A stretch of 64,000 bases of DNA, taken from NCBI RefSeq assembly GCF_013004645.1, contig NZ_JABEME010000004.1, positions 124,001 through 188,000 on the forward strand. The letters are read 5' to 3'. This stretch comes from Stenotrophomonas africana (GTDB lineage Bacteria; Pseudomonadota; Gammaproteobacteria; Xanthomonadales; Xanthomonadaceae). Under the pieces are notes generated by a model. The model was not told the DNA's origin. It did not search any database and saw only the letters and a list, made by a program, of their open reading frames with translations. The position numbers and the translations under genes are program-made. Positions 42,491-51,826 of the stretch are shown here, piece after piece (position 1 is the first letter of the stretch; every line of letters begins with the position of its first letter).

Positions 42491-43690
42491 TCAGCTGCCG
42501 ATCTGCCGTGATGTTACGGCGTCCTGCCTGTTACCGAAGAAACGCGAGTAAAACACCTTCCCATAGCGGATGAACGGAACTTCGATCAGGCGGTACGTGG
42601 CGTAGGCAATGGCAATTGACACCAGCAGAGTGCCGATAGCCGCGATCATGTAGGTCTGCGTCGCTGGCCAGTCATGATGCTGATTGAGCCGGTCGTACCA
42701 TGGGCGCAGTGTGTTGATAACCGGACCATGTGCAAGATAGAGCGAATAGCTGATCGTGCCCAGGAAACGCGTGAGTCGATTCACCAGCAGGCGAATGGGA
42801 TTGAGCGCCAACCCGATGATCAGCAATGAATACCAGACCGCTGGCCACATGTAGGGATGACCCGCAAATATTCTGTCATCCACCCAGCTGTTGCTGCGCG
42901 CCACAAAGATGCACGCAGCAGCCAGCAGCAGAAGAATTCCCAGTGAACGCTCCTGCTCATCGGGTTCATTGACCAAGCGTTCTCTGAGCATGTAATAGCA
43001 CACGGCACCGAATGCGAAGATCGGCAGGTCTTTGATGAACAGCCATTGCTCGATGCTGGCCGCTGTCTCCGGCGAAAGCGGGAGATGAGGCAGGAGGAAA
43101 ATCATCGCGAAGTAAGCAAGGAGGGTAGCCAGCAGCAGCGACCATGCCTCCACGACATTCCGCGTGCGGAAATAGATGATCGGGAAAATGGCGTAGAAGA
43201 GCATCTCCACGCCAATGGTCCAGCTGGCCATGACCAAGCCGCTCTGGTTTCCCGGTACCAGGTTGAACACGAAGAATATGCTCTGCAACACCGCAGCAGG
43301 GGTAACCGGAAGGTGATACACCTGCGTCATCAGGATGCAGGTGACCACGAGCCACGCGTAGAACAGGGGGGCAATCCTGAAGAAGCGGTGGGTAAAGAAG
43401 GACACGATCGGTCGCGCTTCTTTCAATCTCGCAGGCATGGTGAAGAAGAGCGAGAAACAGCTTACGACGAAGAACAGCATGACGCCGGTCCCGCCCTGGG
43501 CGACGAATCCGGACAACCAGGATGGAGCTGCCACGCCTCCCACGTAGACCAGATGGAACAGCACCACGTAGGTCGCGGCGATGCCTCGCAGGGCGTCGAG
43601 GAAATGCAGCCTTTCACCCCGCCGTATGGACGTGGGCCTGCCTGGATTCGAGGTATTGTCCTGTGTGACTGGGGAGTTGAGCGATCGCAT
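42491..43690 (-). CDS. Acyltransferase family 3 (OafA/YrhL-like) membrane protein
   Basis: A 399-aa polytopic protein with about ten TM segments. It begins with FLDALRGIAATYVVLFHLVYV, the acyltransferase-3 Arg/His motif, followed by GGTGVMLFFVVSCFSLFF and HRFFRIAPLFYAWL. It probably O-acetylates the O-antigen at the periplasmic side. It is opposite in strand to the wzm operon and divergent from the GT-C gene, with 298 bp between (43691-43988) in which no gene is seen. By eye its codons are less GC-biased than its neighbours, suggesting acquisition. ATG 43690 was preferred to TTG 43759. Confidence 0.85.
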   Translation of the reverse strand: MRSLNSPVTQDNTSNPGRPTSIRRGERLHFLDALRGIAATYVVLFHLVYVGGVAAPSWLSGFVAQGGTGVMLFFVVSCFSLFFTMPARLKEARPIVSFFTHRFFRIAPLFYAWLVVTCILMTQVYHLPVTPAAVLQSIFFVFNLVPGNQSGLVMASWTIGVEMLFYAIFPIIYFRTRNVVEAWSLLLATLLAYFAMIFLLPHLPLSPETAASIEQWLFIKDLPIFAFGAVCYYMLRERLVNEPDEQERSLGILLLLAAACIFVARSNSWVDDRIFAGHPYMWPAVWYSLLIIGLALNPIRLLVNRLTRFLGTISYSLYLAHGPVINTLRPWYDRLNQHHDWPATQTYMIAAIGTLLVSIAIAYATYRLIEVPFIRYGKVFYSRFFGNRQDAVTSRQIGS

Positions 43691-43988
43691 CAAAGAGGCT
43701 CTTGGTCCAGCAGGCGGGGTTGCAGGGCTGCCTGGCAAAGGCGGATATGAAGTTGGCAAGCGGTTGGCAGGTTTGCGGGAACTCGATCTGCCTTGCGCTA
43801 AATCGCTGGACTACAATGGGCGCTCAAGCTTCATGGCGTATCAGATCGCCGCCGCCGGGATACGTACGGCAGCCTGGCCGACCCTGAATGGATGATTGTC
43901 TACAGCGAACCGGCAGTGTCAATGGGTGCTGCGGCCACGTGCTGGATCGGCATCTTCATCCCGCCCACCTACCGAAACAGGAAACAGC

Positions 43989-46322
43989 ATGCCGGAATAC
44001 AACGTGCCCAACACCGAGGACAAGGCATCAGCCTGGGGAAGACTGGCGTCTGTCATTGCCTGTGTCCTGACCGTGCTGATGATCACGCCGTTGGCTCCCG
44101 CCATGCCCTTCCCGGGTTTGGATGGGTCCTGGAGTTACGCGATGAATATTGCCACGGCCGAGCATCTTCGCTTTGGCAAGGACATCGTGTTCACTTTTGG
44201 GCCGCTGGCCTCGATCTACACGCGTGTCTACAGCCCTGCCACCGACTGGATGATGCTGTTGGGGTCCGCGCTCATCGCCGTCGCGCTGTTCGCCGGCTTC
44301 TTTGCGGTTGCCTCCGCACGCAAGCGTGTGTTTCTGCTGATCCTGCCAGTCGTCATCAGTTTGGCCTGGGGGCGTGATGCGGTGTTCATGCTGGTCCCGG
44401 TGCTGATCCCATTCGTGTTGCACCGGGGATTGCAACGCGGGCGTGCGTACACCGCCGCCCTGTGCCTGCTGGCGTCAGCTTCGGCTATCCTGCCACTGGT
44501 CAAAGGGAACTTTGGCTTGCTGCTTGGCCTGGCGGTGCTGGTCAGTGTGATCATGTGCTGGCGCGTCCAGCGACGTTCCGTTCTTTTGATCATTGCCGTT
44601 GCCGGGATTTCCCTGCTGACTGCGTGGTTGGCGAGCGGACAGCGTCTGTTGGACCTGCCGGGCTACTTCATCGCCCAGGCGCCCATTGTCTCGGGCTATA
44701 CCGATGCGATGTCGGTAAGCGGAAGCCTGCGCGACATTGTCTTCTATCTGCTGGCGGCGCCTGTGCTGATGTTCCTGTCCGTGCAGCGCCCGGTGCGGGA
44801 ATACTGGTATGCACCAGTGATGGTCGCGGCCTATCTGTTCGTTGCGTTCAAGTCTGGCTTCGTCCGGCACGATGAGCATGCATTCGTCGCCGCTGTCGCT
44901 CTTGCATATGTTGGATTTCTGATCGTACTGACGCGACGGGGGCGCTGGGGGGCGACGGCGTTCGTGGTGGCGATGCTCGCATGGGCCGGCATCACCCACA
45001 CCTACGCCCGCGTCGGCTGGGACAGCAGTGTTGCCCGATTTGCCGAGATGGTGCGCAAACCGCTTTTGGGGACCTGGCAACGCCTGACCCAGCCTGACGT
45101 GTTGTCCACGCAGTATGCGGCGATCACCGCCGGATTCGGCCAGCGCGCGCCTTTCGCCGGTTATGTCGGGGAGGCCGATGTCTATCCCGTCGACCTTGCG
45201 GCACTGATTGGCTCTGGTGCGACCTGGAAGCCACGTCCCGTACTGCAGAGTTATTCGGTCTACACACCTGCCTTGTTGCGGGCGAACGCCAAGCACTTGC
45301 AGCAGGCCCCCCCTGCTCGCGTGTACTTCAACGCCGATCCCATCGATCATCGCTACCCGGCGCTGGAAGACGGCGCGAGCTGGCTGTCCTTGTTGGCTGC
45401 TTTCACGCCCAAGGCGCTCGAAGGGGGGTACGCGGTCCTCGAACGGCGGGATGAGGCTAATGAGGTGCTTCAGCCCGTCAGGTTGTCCGAAGTCAATGCC
45501 GTCCTCGGGAAAGACGTTGCTGTGGCAGCGTGGCAGGAGCCGGTATGGGTGACGCTGGATATTCAACCCACTCTGCTGGGCAAGCTGTTTTCAACGTTCT
45601 ACAAAGCCCCCAAGCTGTCGATGAAGGTGCGCTACGAAGATGGTAGTACCGCCGATTATCGAATGATCGCAGGCATGGCGCAGACCGGCTTCCTGCTCTC
45701 ACCAACGGTCTCCGATGCAAAGGACTTCATTGCTCTCCGTTCCAGCTACATGCACCAGCTGCTGGACGCGAAGCGGGTGGTTTCGTTCGGTGTTGCTGGC
45801 GACCGCGGGACCAGCCTCCTGTGGAAGTTGGACTACCGCGTTGCATTCTCCCGCCTTGACGTTCCCCTGTCGGTTGAAGCTGACCGGATCCTGGTACCTG
45901 ATTGGCAGGCGGCCCAGCCGCTGTCCTCCTACCCTGTATCCGGGGACTGCAACATCGATGAAGCCGATCAACAGCCTGTCAGCGCAAGCATGGATTTGCC
46001 CAAGCGCCTGTTCACGATTCGTGGCTGGGCTGCGCTGGATGGGCGTCAAGGCAAGACAAACGATGGAACCTTCCTGCTGATCACAAGTGGCGACACGGTG
46101 TCTTACCGCGTCGCGACCTCCCAGGTGCCTCGTCCGGACGTCAGCGCACACTTCCAACAGCCTGGCCTCGAACATGCCGGGTATGAGGTGACAATTGATG
46201 GCAGTCGACTGCCTGAGGAGGCTCAGATCCACGTGCTGCAGAGCGGTCCGCAGGGCGACGTGCAATGTGCGGGTGCGACGATCACGTTGCGCAGGTTGCA
46301 GGCAAAGATACCTTCCTCGTGA
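43989..46322 (+). CDS. Large GT-C-like membrane protein
   Basis: A 777-aa protein. Residues 1-370 contain about 10-12 TM segments; after TM1 comes FPGLDGSWSYAMNIATAEH and GKDIVFTFGPLAS, an acidic first loop as in GT-C glycosyltransferases. The last ~400 residues are a soluble, probably periplasmic, beta-rich domain (WVTLDIQPTLLGKLFST, RVVSFGVAGDRGTS, FTIRGWAALDG). Substrate unknown; a lipid-linked sugar donor such as polyprenyl-P-arabinose made by the facing operon fits the context. ATG 43989 follows AGGAAACAGC. It converges with the SGNH hydrolase gene, 21 bp away, with no terminator visible. Confidence 0.75.
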   Translation: MPEYNVPNTEDKASAWGRLASVIACVLTVLMITPLAPAMPFPGLDGSWSYAMNIATAEHLRFGKDIVFTFGPLASIYTRVYSPATDWMMLLGSALIAVALFAGFFAVASARKRVFLLILPVVISLAWGRDAVFMLVPVLIPFVLHRGLQRGRAYTAALCLLASASAILPLVKGNFGLLLGLAVLVSVIMCWRVQRRSVLLIIAVAGISLLTAWLASGQRLLDLPGYFIAQAPIVSGYTDAMSVSGSLRDIVFYLLAAPVLMFLSVQRPVREYWYAPVMVAAYLFVAFKSGFVRHDEHAFVAAVALAYVGFLIVLTRRGRWGATAFVVAMLAWAGITHTYARVGWDSSVARFAEMVRKPLLGTWQRLTQPDVLSTQYAAITAGFGQRAPFAGYVGEADVYPVDLAALIGSGATWKPRPVLQSYSVYTPALLRANAKHLQQAPPARVYFNADPIDHRYPALEDGASWLSLLAAFTPKALEGGYAVLERRDEANEVLQPVRLSEVNAVLGKDVAVAAWQEPVWVTLDIQPTLLGKLFSTFYKAPKLSMKVRYEDGSTADYRMIAGMAQTGFLLSPTVSDAKDFIALRSSYMHQLLDAKRVVSFGVAGDRGTSLLWKLDYRVAFSRLDVPLSVEADRILVPDWQAAQPLSSYPVSGDCNIDEADQQPVSASMDLPKRLFTIRGWAALDGRQGKTNDGTFLLITSGDTVSYRVATSQVPRPDVSAHFQQPGLEHAGYEVTIDGSRLPEEAQIHVLQSGPQGDVQCAGATITLRRLQAKIPSS

Positions 46323-46343
46323 AGGATCAGCGCCGGGCGACGA

Positions 46344-47099
46344 TCAGTCTGCGTGTGCAGGCACATTCTGATGAGGCTGGAACAACCGAAGCAGCTGTTG
46401 AAGCACCAGTTCGTGGCCTTTGCGATTGGGGTGATTCGACTGCGCCATCAGTTGCCCCCGATCGCCTCGGAACGCCGCAAATGCAGCCAGGCTGTCGACG
46501 ACGGGGGTGTGAGTGCGTTCACCAAGCTGGCGGATCATTTCGCCTTGGGTGGCAAGAGCGTCGGCCGGGTCGGAAGGATTCGATGCCATGTCCCAGGTGG
46601 GCGTGAGCAGCACGGGGCAGATGTCCGCCTCACGGGCCTCGGATATCATGCCCTCTAGGTTGGACATTGATTTCGCCAAGGAAAGACTCCGATCATTCAG
46701 TCCGAAATCAATCAGGACCATCCGGGGATGATGATCGAGCACATCCCGGCTGAAGCGCGCACTACCCTGGTCTGAGTTCTCACCCCCTACCGCCGACGTA
46801 ATCACATTCAGCACTGCGTGCGGATGACGATCCAGCAGAGCGTCCTCCAGCAGTCGGGGATAGGCATTACGCTTATCTACCACGGGCGTGGCGGCGTAGC
46901 CTGCGGGAACGCTGTGACCAAATGCAACAATGTTGATCGTAGCGTTGTCCGGCCATGTTCTGTCGAGGTCCGCTACAAGCCTCGAGATGCAGCGCTGATC
47001 CTCTGCGGGGGCAGACGTCGTTGCCGCATGGGTCGGTTGTGCGGCGAATACTGCTGCGATCAGGGCCAGCCAGGCAGAACATGCGGAGGTGGCAGTCAT
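46344..47099 (-). CDS. Exported SGNH/GDSL hydrolase
   Basis: A 251-aa protein with signal peptide 1-25 (cut near THAA-T). SGNH blocks: FGHSVPAGY (nucleophile Ser, GHS in place of GDS), SAVGGENSDQ, DFGLNDRS (block III Asn) and SNHPNRKGH (Asp is replaced by Asn, His kept). It is likely an O-acyl esterase acting on surface glycan in the periplasm. ATG 47099 overlaps the gtrA-like stop (ATGA), so it is the last gene of the HAD-UbiA operon. Confidence 0.8.
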   Translation of the reverse strand: MTATSACSAWLALIAAVFAAQPTHAATTSAPAEDQRCISRLVADLDRTWPDNATINIVAFGHSVPAGYAATPVVDKRNAYPRLLEDALLDRHPHAVLNVITSAVGGENSDQGSARFSRDVLDHHPRMVLIDFGLNDRSLSLAKSMSNLEGMISEAREADICPVLLTPTWDMASNPSDPADALATQGEMIRQLGERTHTPVVDSLAAFAAFRGDRGQLMAQSNHPNRKGHELVLQQLLRLFQPHQNVPAHAD

Positions 47100-47500
47100 G
47101 AGCGGAAAGAGAATCGTTTGTGACCGATGTAGCTGGTGATTACGGGAACAGCGACGCCGATGGCATGGGCAATCGTTTCGTTGTGGAAATCCACGCCCAG
47201 TGCTGGCAGCAACCAGCGGGCGAGCAGAAGACTGATCGCCACGGTCTGCGCGACTGCCGCCAGATTGATCACGACGAACCAGAGCACCTGGTGATGCAGC
47301 CGGTTGCTGGCTTGGCCGAACACGAACAACTTGTTCAGCGTGAATGCGGTGATCATGCCCAGGCAATAGGCGATCACAATGGCAGGCACGTAGTGCAACC
47401 ACTGGCTGATGACAATACGTGAGCCGAAGTTGACGGCAGCCGCGAGGCCGCCTGCAACCAGGAACAGGATGAACTGCCGAGACAGGGCAGGCATCTTCAC
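47096..47500 (-). CDS. GtrA-family membrane protein (candidate polyprenyl-P-sugar flippase)
   Basis: A 134-aa protein with four TM segments: QFILFLVAGGLAAAVNFGSR, IVIAYCLGMITAFTLNKLFVF, WFVVINLAAVAQTVAISLLL and a fourth ending ITSYIGHKRFSF, the full GtrA pattern. GtrA proteins are thought to flip polyprenyl-phosphate sugars. GTG 47500 overlaps the previous stop (GTGA); ATG 47494 is possible. It is coupled on both sides to the FAD oxidoreductase and SGNH genes. Confidence 0.87.
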   Translation of the reverse strand: MKMPALSRQFILFLVAGGLAAAVNFGSRIVISQWLHYVPAIVIAYCLGMITAFTLNKLFVFGQASNRLHHQVLWFVVINLAAVAQTVAISLLLARWLLPALGVDFHNETIAHAIGVAVPVITSYIGHKRFSFRS

Positions 47501-48804
47501 TGCTTGACCAGGGTTCGGGAGGCAAGCTCGGCCAGCGTCTGCCCCACCGCAATGCTCTCGTTGATCGAGCGGTCTTCCGGGTAGTAGTACGCGGTGTCGG
47601 CCATGTAGAAGCCCTGCAGCGGCGTCTTCATCGGCGGCAGCATGTCCTGGAACCCCGGCGGGCAGATGGTCTGCGCGTACTCATAGCGGTGGCAGTGCGT
47701 GGCCTTGATCCATTCTGGCTTGAACGCCGGATTGATCATCGGCAGGTAGCTGATCACTTCGTCGATCAGCTGCTGGTTGCTCCACTGCCACTTCGGGTGG
47801 GTCTTGGGCATGTAGTACGGCGCGTACACGATGTGCTCGCCCGGACCCTTGCCCGGATTGAGGTTGCTGTACTCGATCAGGCCCGGGATGGTGATGCGGT
47901 CATCACTGATGTTCATCCAGAAGTTCTCGCTGACCGGCTGCGACAGCTTCAGGATCACGCAGGCCACCGGGATGTTCTCGATGGCATCGACCTGCTCGGC
48001 GAAGGCCTTCGGCAGTGCCGGTACCATCTTCGGCACGTATTGGATGGGTGCGGTCGAAACAACCGCGTCATACGCCTGGTGTGCGCTGGCGGTGCGGATG
48101 CCGGTGACCTTGCCATCGACCGCCGTCACTTCCTCGATCGGCTGTGACAGCAGGATTCGACCGCCACGGCGTTGTACCTCCGCGGCCATCTTTTCAAGCA
48201 GCACCGCCGATCCGCCCTCCAGATAGCCCATGCTCTCGTTGAACAGGTTGCGCCGCGACAGCGCCACGCGTTTGATGCGGGTGCCGATCCACGATGCCGA
48301 CAGGTCGTTCTGGTATTCGAAGAACTTCAGGGCGAACGCTTTCTCCCACATGACCTTATAGGCCTTCGGGCCGATCCAGCGGGTGATCCAGTCGCGGGCA
48401 TTCTCCTTGTCCAGGGCGGTCCAGTCCTGGATGCCCTTGGTGTGCATCACATGCAGGGCGTAACGCACCTTGTCGACAAGACCCAGATGCGGGAAGCCGA
48501 GCAGCGCGAACGGCGTGCCCCACTTGTGCAGCTTGCCTTCGTAGTAATAGCCCATCTTGGTGTCTGTCCAATGCAGGCGATCAGACAACTTCATCTCGTC
48601 GAGCAACTTGAACAACGGGTAGTCTGTCTTGCAGATGAAGTGGTAATAGCGCTCGATACGCAGGCCGTCGAAGTCGAAATCCGCGGACATGCCGCCGATG
48701 CGGTCATCGCGTTCGTAGATGTCGACCTGGTGGCCCTGCTTGAGCAGCTCCAGCGCTGCCATGAGGCCCATGGGACCGCTGCCGATGATGGCGAAATTGG
48801 ACAT
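47497..48804 (-). CDS. NAD(P)/FAD-dependent oxidoreductase (amine-oxidase / UGM-like fold)
   Basis: A 435-aa protein. The N-terminal dinucleotide fold is IIGSGPMGLMAALELLKQGHQVDIYERDDRIGGMSADF; the C-terminal FAD segment is FYMADTAYYYPEDRSINESIAVGQ. The central FNESMGYLEGGSAVLLEKMAAEVQRRGG is typical of the protoporphyrinogen-oxidase/UDP-galactopyranose-mutase-like group. It may act on a lipid-linked or nucleotide sugar; the true reaction is unknown. It is the fifth gene of the HAD-UbiA operon. Confidence 0.82.
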   Translation of the reverse strand: MSNFAIIGSGPMGLMAALELLKQGHQVDIYERDDRIGGMSADFDFDGLRIERYYHFICKTDYPLFKLLDEMKLSDRLHWTDTKMGYYYEGKLHKWGTPFALLGFPHLGLVDKVRYALHVMHTKGIQDWTALDKENARDWITRWIGPKAYKVMWEKAFALKFFEYQNDLSASWIGTRIKRVALSRRNLFNESMGYLEGGSAVLLEKMAAEVQRRGGRILLSQPIEEVTAVDGKVTGIRTASAHQAYDAVVSTAPIQYVPKMVPALPKAFAEQVDAIENIPVACVILKLSQPVSENFWMNISDDRITIPGLIEYSNLNPGKGPGEHIVYAPYYMPKTHPKWQWSNQQLIDEVISYLPMINPAFKPEWIKATHCHRYEYAQTICPPGFQDMLPPMKTPLQGFYMADTAYYYPEDRSINESIAVGQTLAELASRTLVKQ

Positions 48805-48832
48805 GAGGGAAGTCTTCGTCTGTTCTGTCGGA

Positions 48833-49777
48833 TCAGCGCTGCAGCACGATATGGCTGTAGCGCGGGTCGGTATAGCTTTCGCGGATGGCGGCTTCGAACG
48901 GGGTCTGCTTCACGCCGAACACCGCCTCGGTATCGACACCCTTGAAGTCGTCACCGGCACTGAGTGCCTTGAGCTGATCGGCGGTAAAGGGCGGCTTGCT
49001 GCTGAACAGGCTGTAGACCTTCAGCAGGAACGCAAAGAAGCCGATTGGGATGTGCACGATCAGTGTGTGCAGCTTCTTGACCCGCTTGATGGTGCGGATG
49101 ATGTCAACGTAGTCCACGCGGGTATCGCCCACGATGTCGAACACCTGGCCATCCGGTTCGGTCTCGATGCACTTGGCGATGCAGCGGCAGAAGTCGCGCT
49201 CGTACAGCGGCTGGCGCATGAAGCGACCATCGCCCGGAATCGGGAACACCGGCGTGCGCGCCATGAAGCGCGACAGCCAGCCCAGGTGCTTGGGATCGAA
49301 CCAGCCGAACATCAGGGTGGGGCGAAGCACGCAGTGGCGCTGGCCACTGGCCACCACCATCTGTTCCTGCTCGCGCTTGGTGTTGGTGTAGTCGTCCTTG
49401 GCGACGGAGTTCACCACCGAGGAGCTGATGTGCACCATGTACGGCACGCCAGCGGCCTTGCACGCAGCCAGTACGTGGCCGGTTGCGGTCAGGTTGTTGC
49501 GCACGAACAGGTCGGTGGTCTTGCCGGTGATCTGTGCGTGCAGCTGCACGACAAGGCGCGCGCCTTCGAAGGCCTGCGCCCAGTCGCCAGGCTCCGCAAG
49601 GTCGGCCAGGATCGTCTCTACGTCGGGGTGCAGGCCGCGCAGGATCTCCAGGTTGTGGGCGTGCTTGTCGATCGCCACCAACCGGGTATAGCCCTGCTGC
49701 TTCATCTCGACGATGAGGTTCTGCCCCACCAGGCCTGCAGCGCCGGTCAGGACGATCTTGTCGTTCTTGTCTGCCAT
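48833..49777 (-). CDS. NAD-dependent epimerase/dehydratase (extended SDR)
   Basis: A 314-aa protein. GAAGLVGQ is the NAD loop (12-19), SSS at 118-120 and Tyr130-x3-Lys134 (YTNTK) form the catalytic set, and RFMRQPLYERDFCRCIAKCI is the substrate-domain region. A C-terminal hydrophobic stretch (IPIGFFAFLLKVYSLF) suggests membrane contact, which would suit a lipid-linked sugar. The stop is 28 bp from the oxidoreductase start, and its own start is 1 bp past the DprE2-like stop. Substrate unknown. Confidence 0.85.
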   Translation of the reverse strand: MADKNDKIVLTGAAGLVGQNLIVEMKQQGYTRLVAIDKHAHNLEILRGLHPDVETILADLAEPGDWAQAFEGARLVVQLHAQITGKTTDLFVRNNLTATGHVLAACKAAGVPYMVHISSSVVNSVAKDDYTNTKREQEQMVVASGQRHCVLRPTLMFGWFDPKHLGWLSRFMARTPVFPIPGDGRFMRQPLYERDFCRCIAKCIETEPDGQVFDIVGDTRVDYVDIIRTIKRVKKLHTLIVHIPIGFFAFLLKVYSLFSSKPPFTADQLKALSAGDDFKGVDTEAVFGVKQTPFEAAIRESYTDPRYSHIVLQR

Positions 49778-49778
49778 G

Positions 49779-50510
49779 TCAGAGCTTGATCCTGCGGAAA
49801 ACGAACTCGGGAATGTTCTTGATGATCATCATGATCGCCCACCAGAAGCCGGGCAGATACGCCACGGCCTTGCGCTTGCCGATGGTCTTGAGGATACCGG
49901 CGGCGACCTTGTCCGGGGTCGCCCACAGGGCGCCCTTCTTGAAGGCGGCGGTCATGGGGGTGTCGACAAAGCCCGGCTTGATCACCAGCACGTTGACGCC
50001 GGCCGGACGCAGGCGCTGGCCGAGGCCGCTCAGGTAGGCGGTGACCGCAGCCTTGGCGCTGCCGTAAAGGTAGTTGCTGGCGCGGCCACGGTCGCCGGCC
50101 ACTGAGGAAATGACCGCCAGGGTGGCGCCGGTCTGCAGGCGCTGCGCAAGCGCCGCGGACAACGCGATGGTGGAGGTGCCGTTGGTGGCGAACTCGCGCA
50201 GCGACAGGTCCACCGAGGCATCGCAGGCAGCCTGGTCGGGCAGGGTGCCGTGGGCAATGAGAACGGTGTCGATACCACCCAGCGTGTTCCAGGCTGCATC
50301 AAGCAGTGCACCGTGGGCGGCCACATCGTTGACGTCGAGCACGCCGTACTCGGCGCGCTGTGCGCCGCGCACCCGCAGATCGGCGGCGATGGTGTCCAAT
50401 CGGCCGGCGTTGCGACCCACCAGATAGATCGCAGCCGCGCGGGCGGCATACAGGCGGGCGACGGCTTCTGCAATCGCCGAGGTGGCGCCGATGATCAGGA
50501 TCTTCTGCAT
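49779..50510 (-). CDS. DprE2-like short-chain reductase
   Basis: A 243-aa SDR: NAD(P) loop GATSAIAEA (8-16), Ser135/136, catalytic Tyr149-x3-Lys153 (YGSAK). The C-terminus (GILKTIGKRKAVAYLPGFWWAIMMIIKNIPEFVFRRI) is a membrane-associated tail shared with DprE2 (Rv3791). DprE2 reduces polyprenylphosphoryl-2-keto-erythro-pentofuranose to the arabinose form. It stands 2 bp after the DprE1-like gene, as the pathway predicts. Confidence 0.87.
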   Translation of the reverse strand: MQKILIIGATSAIAEAVARLYAARAAAIYLVGRNAGRLDTIAADLRVRGAQRAEYGVLDVNDVAAHGALLDAAWNTLGGIDTVLIAHGTLPDQAACDASVDLSLREFATNGTSTIALSAALAQRLQTGATLAVISSVAGDRGRASNYLYGSAKAAVTAYLSGLGQRLRPAGVNVLVIKPGFVDTPMTAAFKKGALWATPDKVAAGILKTIGKRKAVAYLPGFWWAIMMIIKNIPEFVFRRIKL

Positions 50511-50512
50511 GC

Positions 50513-51826
50513 TTACTCCATCACCCGGCGCCAGAAGCCGGATGAGAATCGGGGGTCGATGTAGCGGGAGAAGGCCTCCCAGGCCGGGTAGGCCTGGCGG
50601 AACAGCGCGCCGGACATGCGCGCATCCTTGGCCGGATAGACGGCGCCGCCAGCCTCGCTGACGATGCGGTCAAGGCGGTCGAGCATCTTCAGCAGCTCCG
50701 GGCCGTCATTGGGGAAGTCCAGTGCCAACGTCGTGCCTGGGCGGGGAAAAGACAGCATGCCCGGCGAGGGACGGCGGCCGAATTCCTTCAGCACGGCCAG
50801 GAACGAGCCGCGGCCGCTGCGGGCGATCTCGGCCAGCAGGGCCGCAGTCGCGTCGCGGGCCGTCTCTGGCGGCAGCACGCACTGGTGTTGCAGAAAGCCG
50901 CGCGGACCATACATGCGGTTCCAGTGGTTGATGCCGTCCAGCGGGTAGAAGTAGCTCTGGTAGTGCGAGACATGGCGGGCGCGTCGCGCCGGCTGCCGCC
51001 AGTAGTAGAGCGTGTTGAACGGTCGCAGGGTCAGCCGGTTGACCAGCGACACCGGCGGTACCATCGGCATGCTGCGGCGCGGGGCCGAGCTGGGCGTGGC
51101 TGCCTGCGGGTTGCCCGGTGCATGGTCGCCGCGCAGGAAATGCCCGCGTCCCAGGTGCTTGCCACTGGCCAGACAGTCGATCCAGGCCACGGTGTACTCG
51201 AAAGCGTCAGCCGATTCCCGCGACAGACTGAAGAATTCATCGAGATTGTCGAAGCGGATCGATTCAGTCTCGATCCACGGGCCAGGAACACGCCGCAACT
51301 GCAATTCGGCCCAGGTGATGAAGCCGGTGAGGCCCAACCCGCCCACCGTGGCGGCGAACACGCCGCTGTCGTCGGCCGGGCTGAGCTGCTGGCGCAGACC
51401 ATCACTGCGCAGCAGTTCCAGGCAGCGCACGTGGTGCCCGAAGGTGCCTGCGCGGTGGTGGTTCTTGCCGTGCACATCGTTGGCGATCGCACCGCCCACC
51501 GTGGCATAGCGGGTACCCGGGGTGACCGGCAGGAACCAGCCGCGTGGCAGCGCGATATCCAGGATAGCGGCCAGAGTAACCCCGGCCTCGCAGCGCACGA
51601 TGCCGGTGTCAGGATCGAACTCGATGAAGCGATCCAGGCCTCGGCTGGCCAGCAGCGTGGCGCCGGGATTTAGGCAACTGTCGCCGTAACTGCGGCCATT
51701 GCCGTGGGGCAGCACCATGTCGCCTTCCGGCGGCAGCGGCAGCAGGGCCGCACGGTCGAGCACCGGAACGACCCGCTGTTCAACCCGCGGATATCGTCCC
51801 CAGGACTGGCCGGGCGCTGCACTCAT
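50513..51826 (-). CDS. DprE1-like FAD-dependent oxidase
   Basis: A 437-aa protein of the vanillyl-alcohol-oxidase fold: FAD-binding LPHGNGRSYGDSCLN, TPGTRYATVGGAIANDVHGKNHHRAGTFG, VGGLGLTGFI, and the catalytic-site Lys400 in YPAKDARMS. DprE1 (Rv3790) oxidises the 2'-OH of polyprenylphosphoryl-ribose. The position of M. tuberculosis Cys387, hit by benzothiazinones, is Ala368 here (TLALDFP). ATG 51826 overlaps the HAD-UbiA stop (ATGA); an upstream start at 51853 is less likely. Confidence 0.88.
   Translation of the reverse strand: MSAAPGQSWGRYPRVEQRVVPVLDRAALLPLPPEGDMVLPHGNGRSYGDSCLNPGATLLASRGLDRFIEFDPDTGIVRCEAGVTLAAILDIALPRGWFLPVTPGTRYATVGGAIANDVHGKNHHRAGTFGHHVRCLELLRSDGLRQQLSPADDSGVFAATVGGLGLTGFITWAELQLRRVPGPWIETESIRFDNLDEFFSLSRESADAFEYTVAWIDCLASGKHLGRGHFLRGDHAPGNPQAATPSSAPRRSMPMVPPVSLVNRLTLRPFNTLYYWRQPARRARHVSHYQSYFYPLDGINHWNRMYGPRGFLQHQCVLPPETARDATAALLAEIARSGRGSFLAVLKEFGRRPSPGMLSFPRPGTTLALDFPNDGPELLKMLDRLDRIVSEAGGAVYPAKDARMSGALFRQAYPAWEAFSRYIDPRFSSGFWRRVME

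Noticed and set aside
43760..43988. Small + strand frame beginning about 43581 as a gene
   Set aside because: It overlaps the acyltransferase antisense, has no ribosome site and no recognisable domain.
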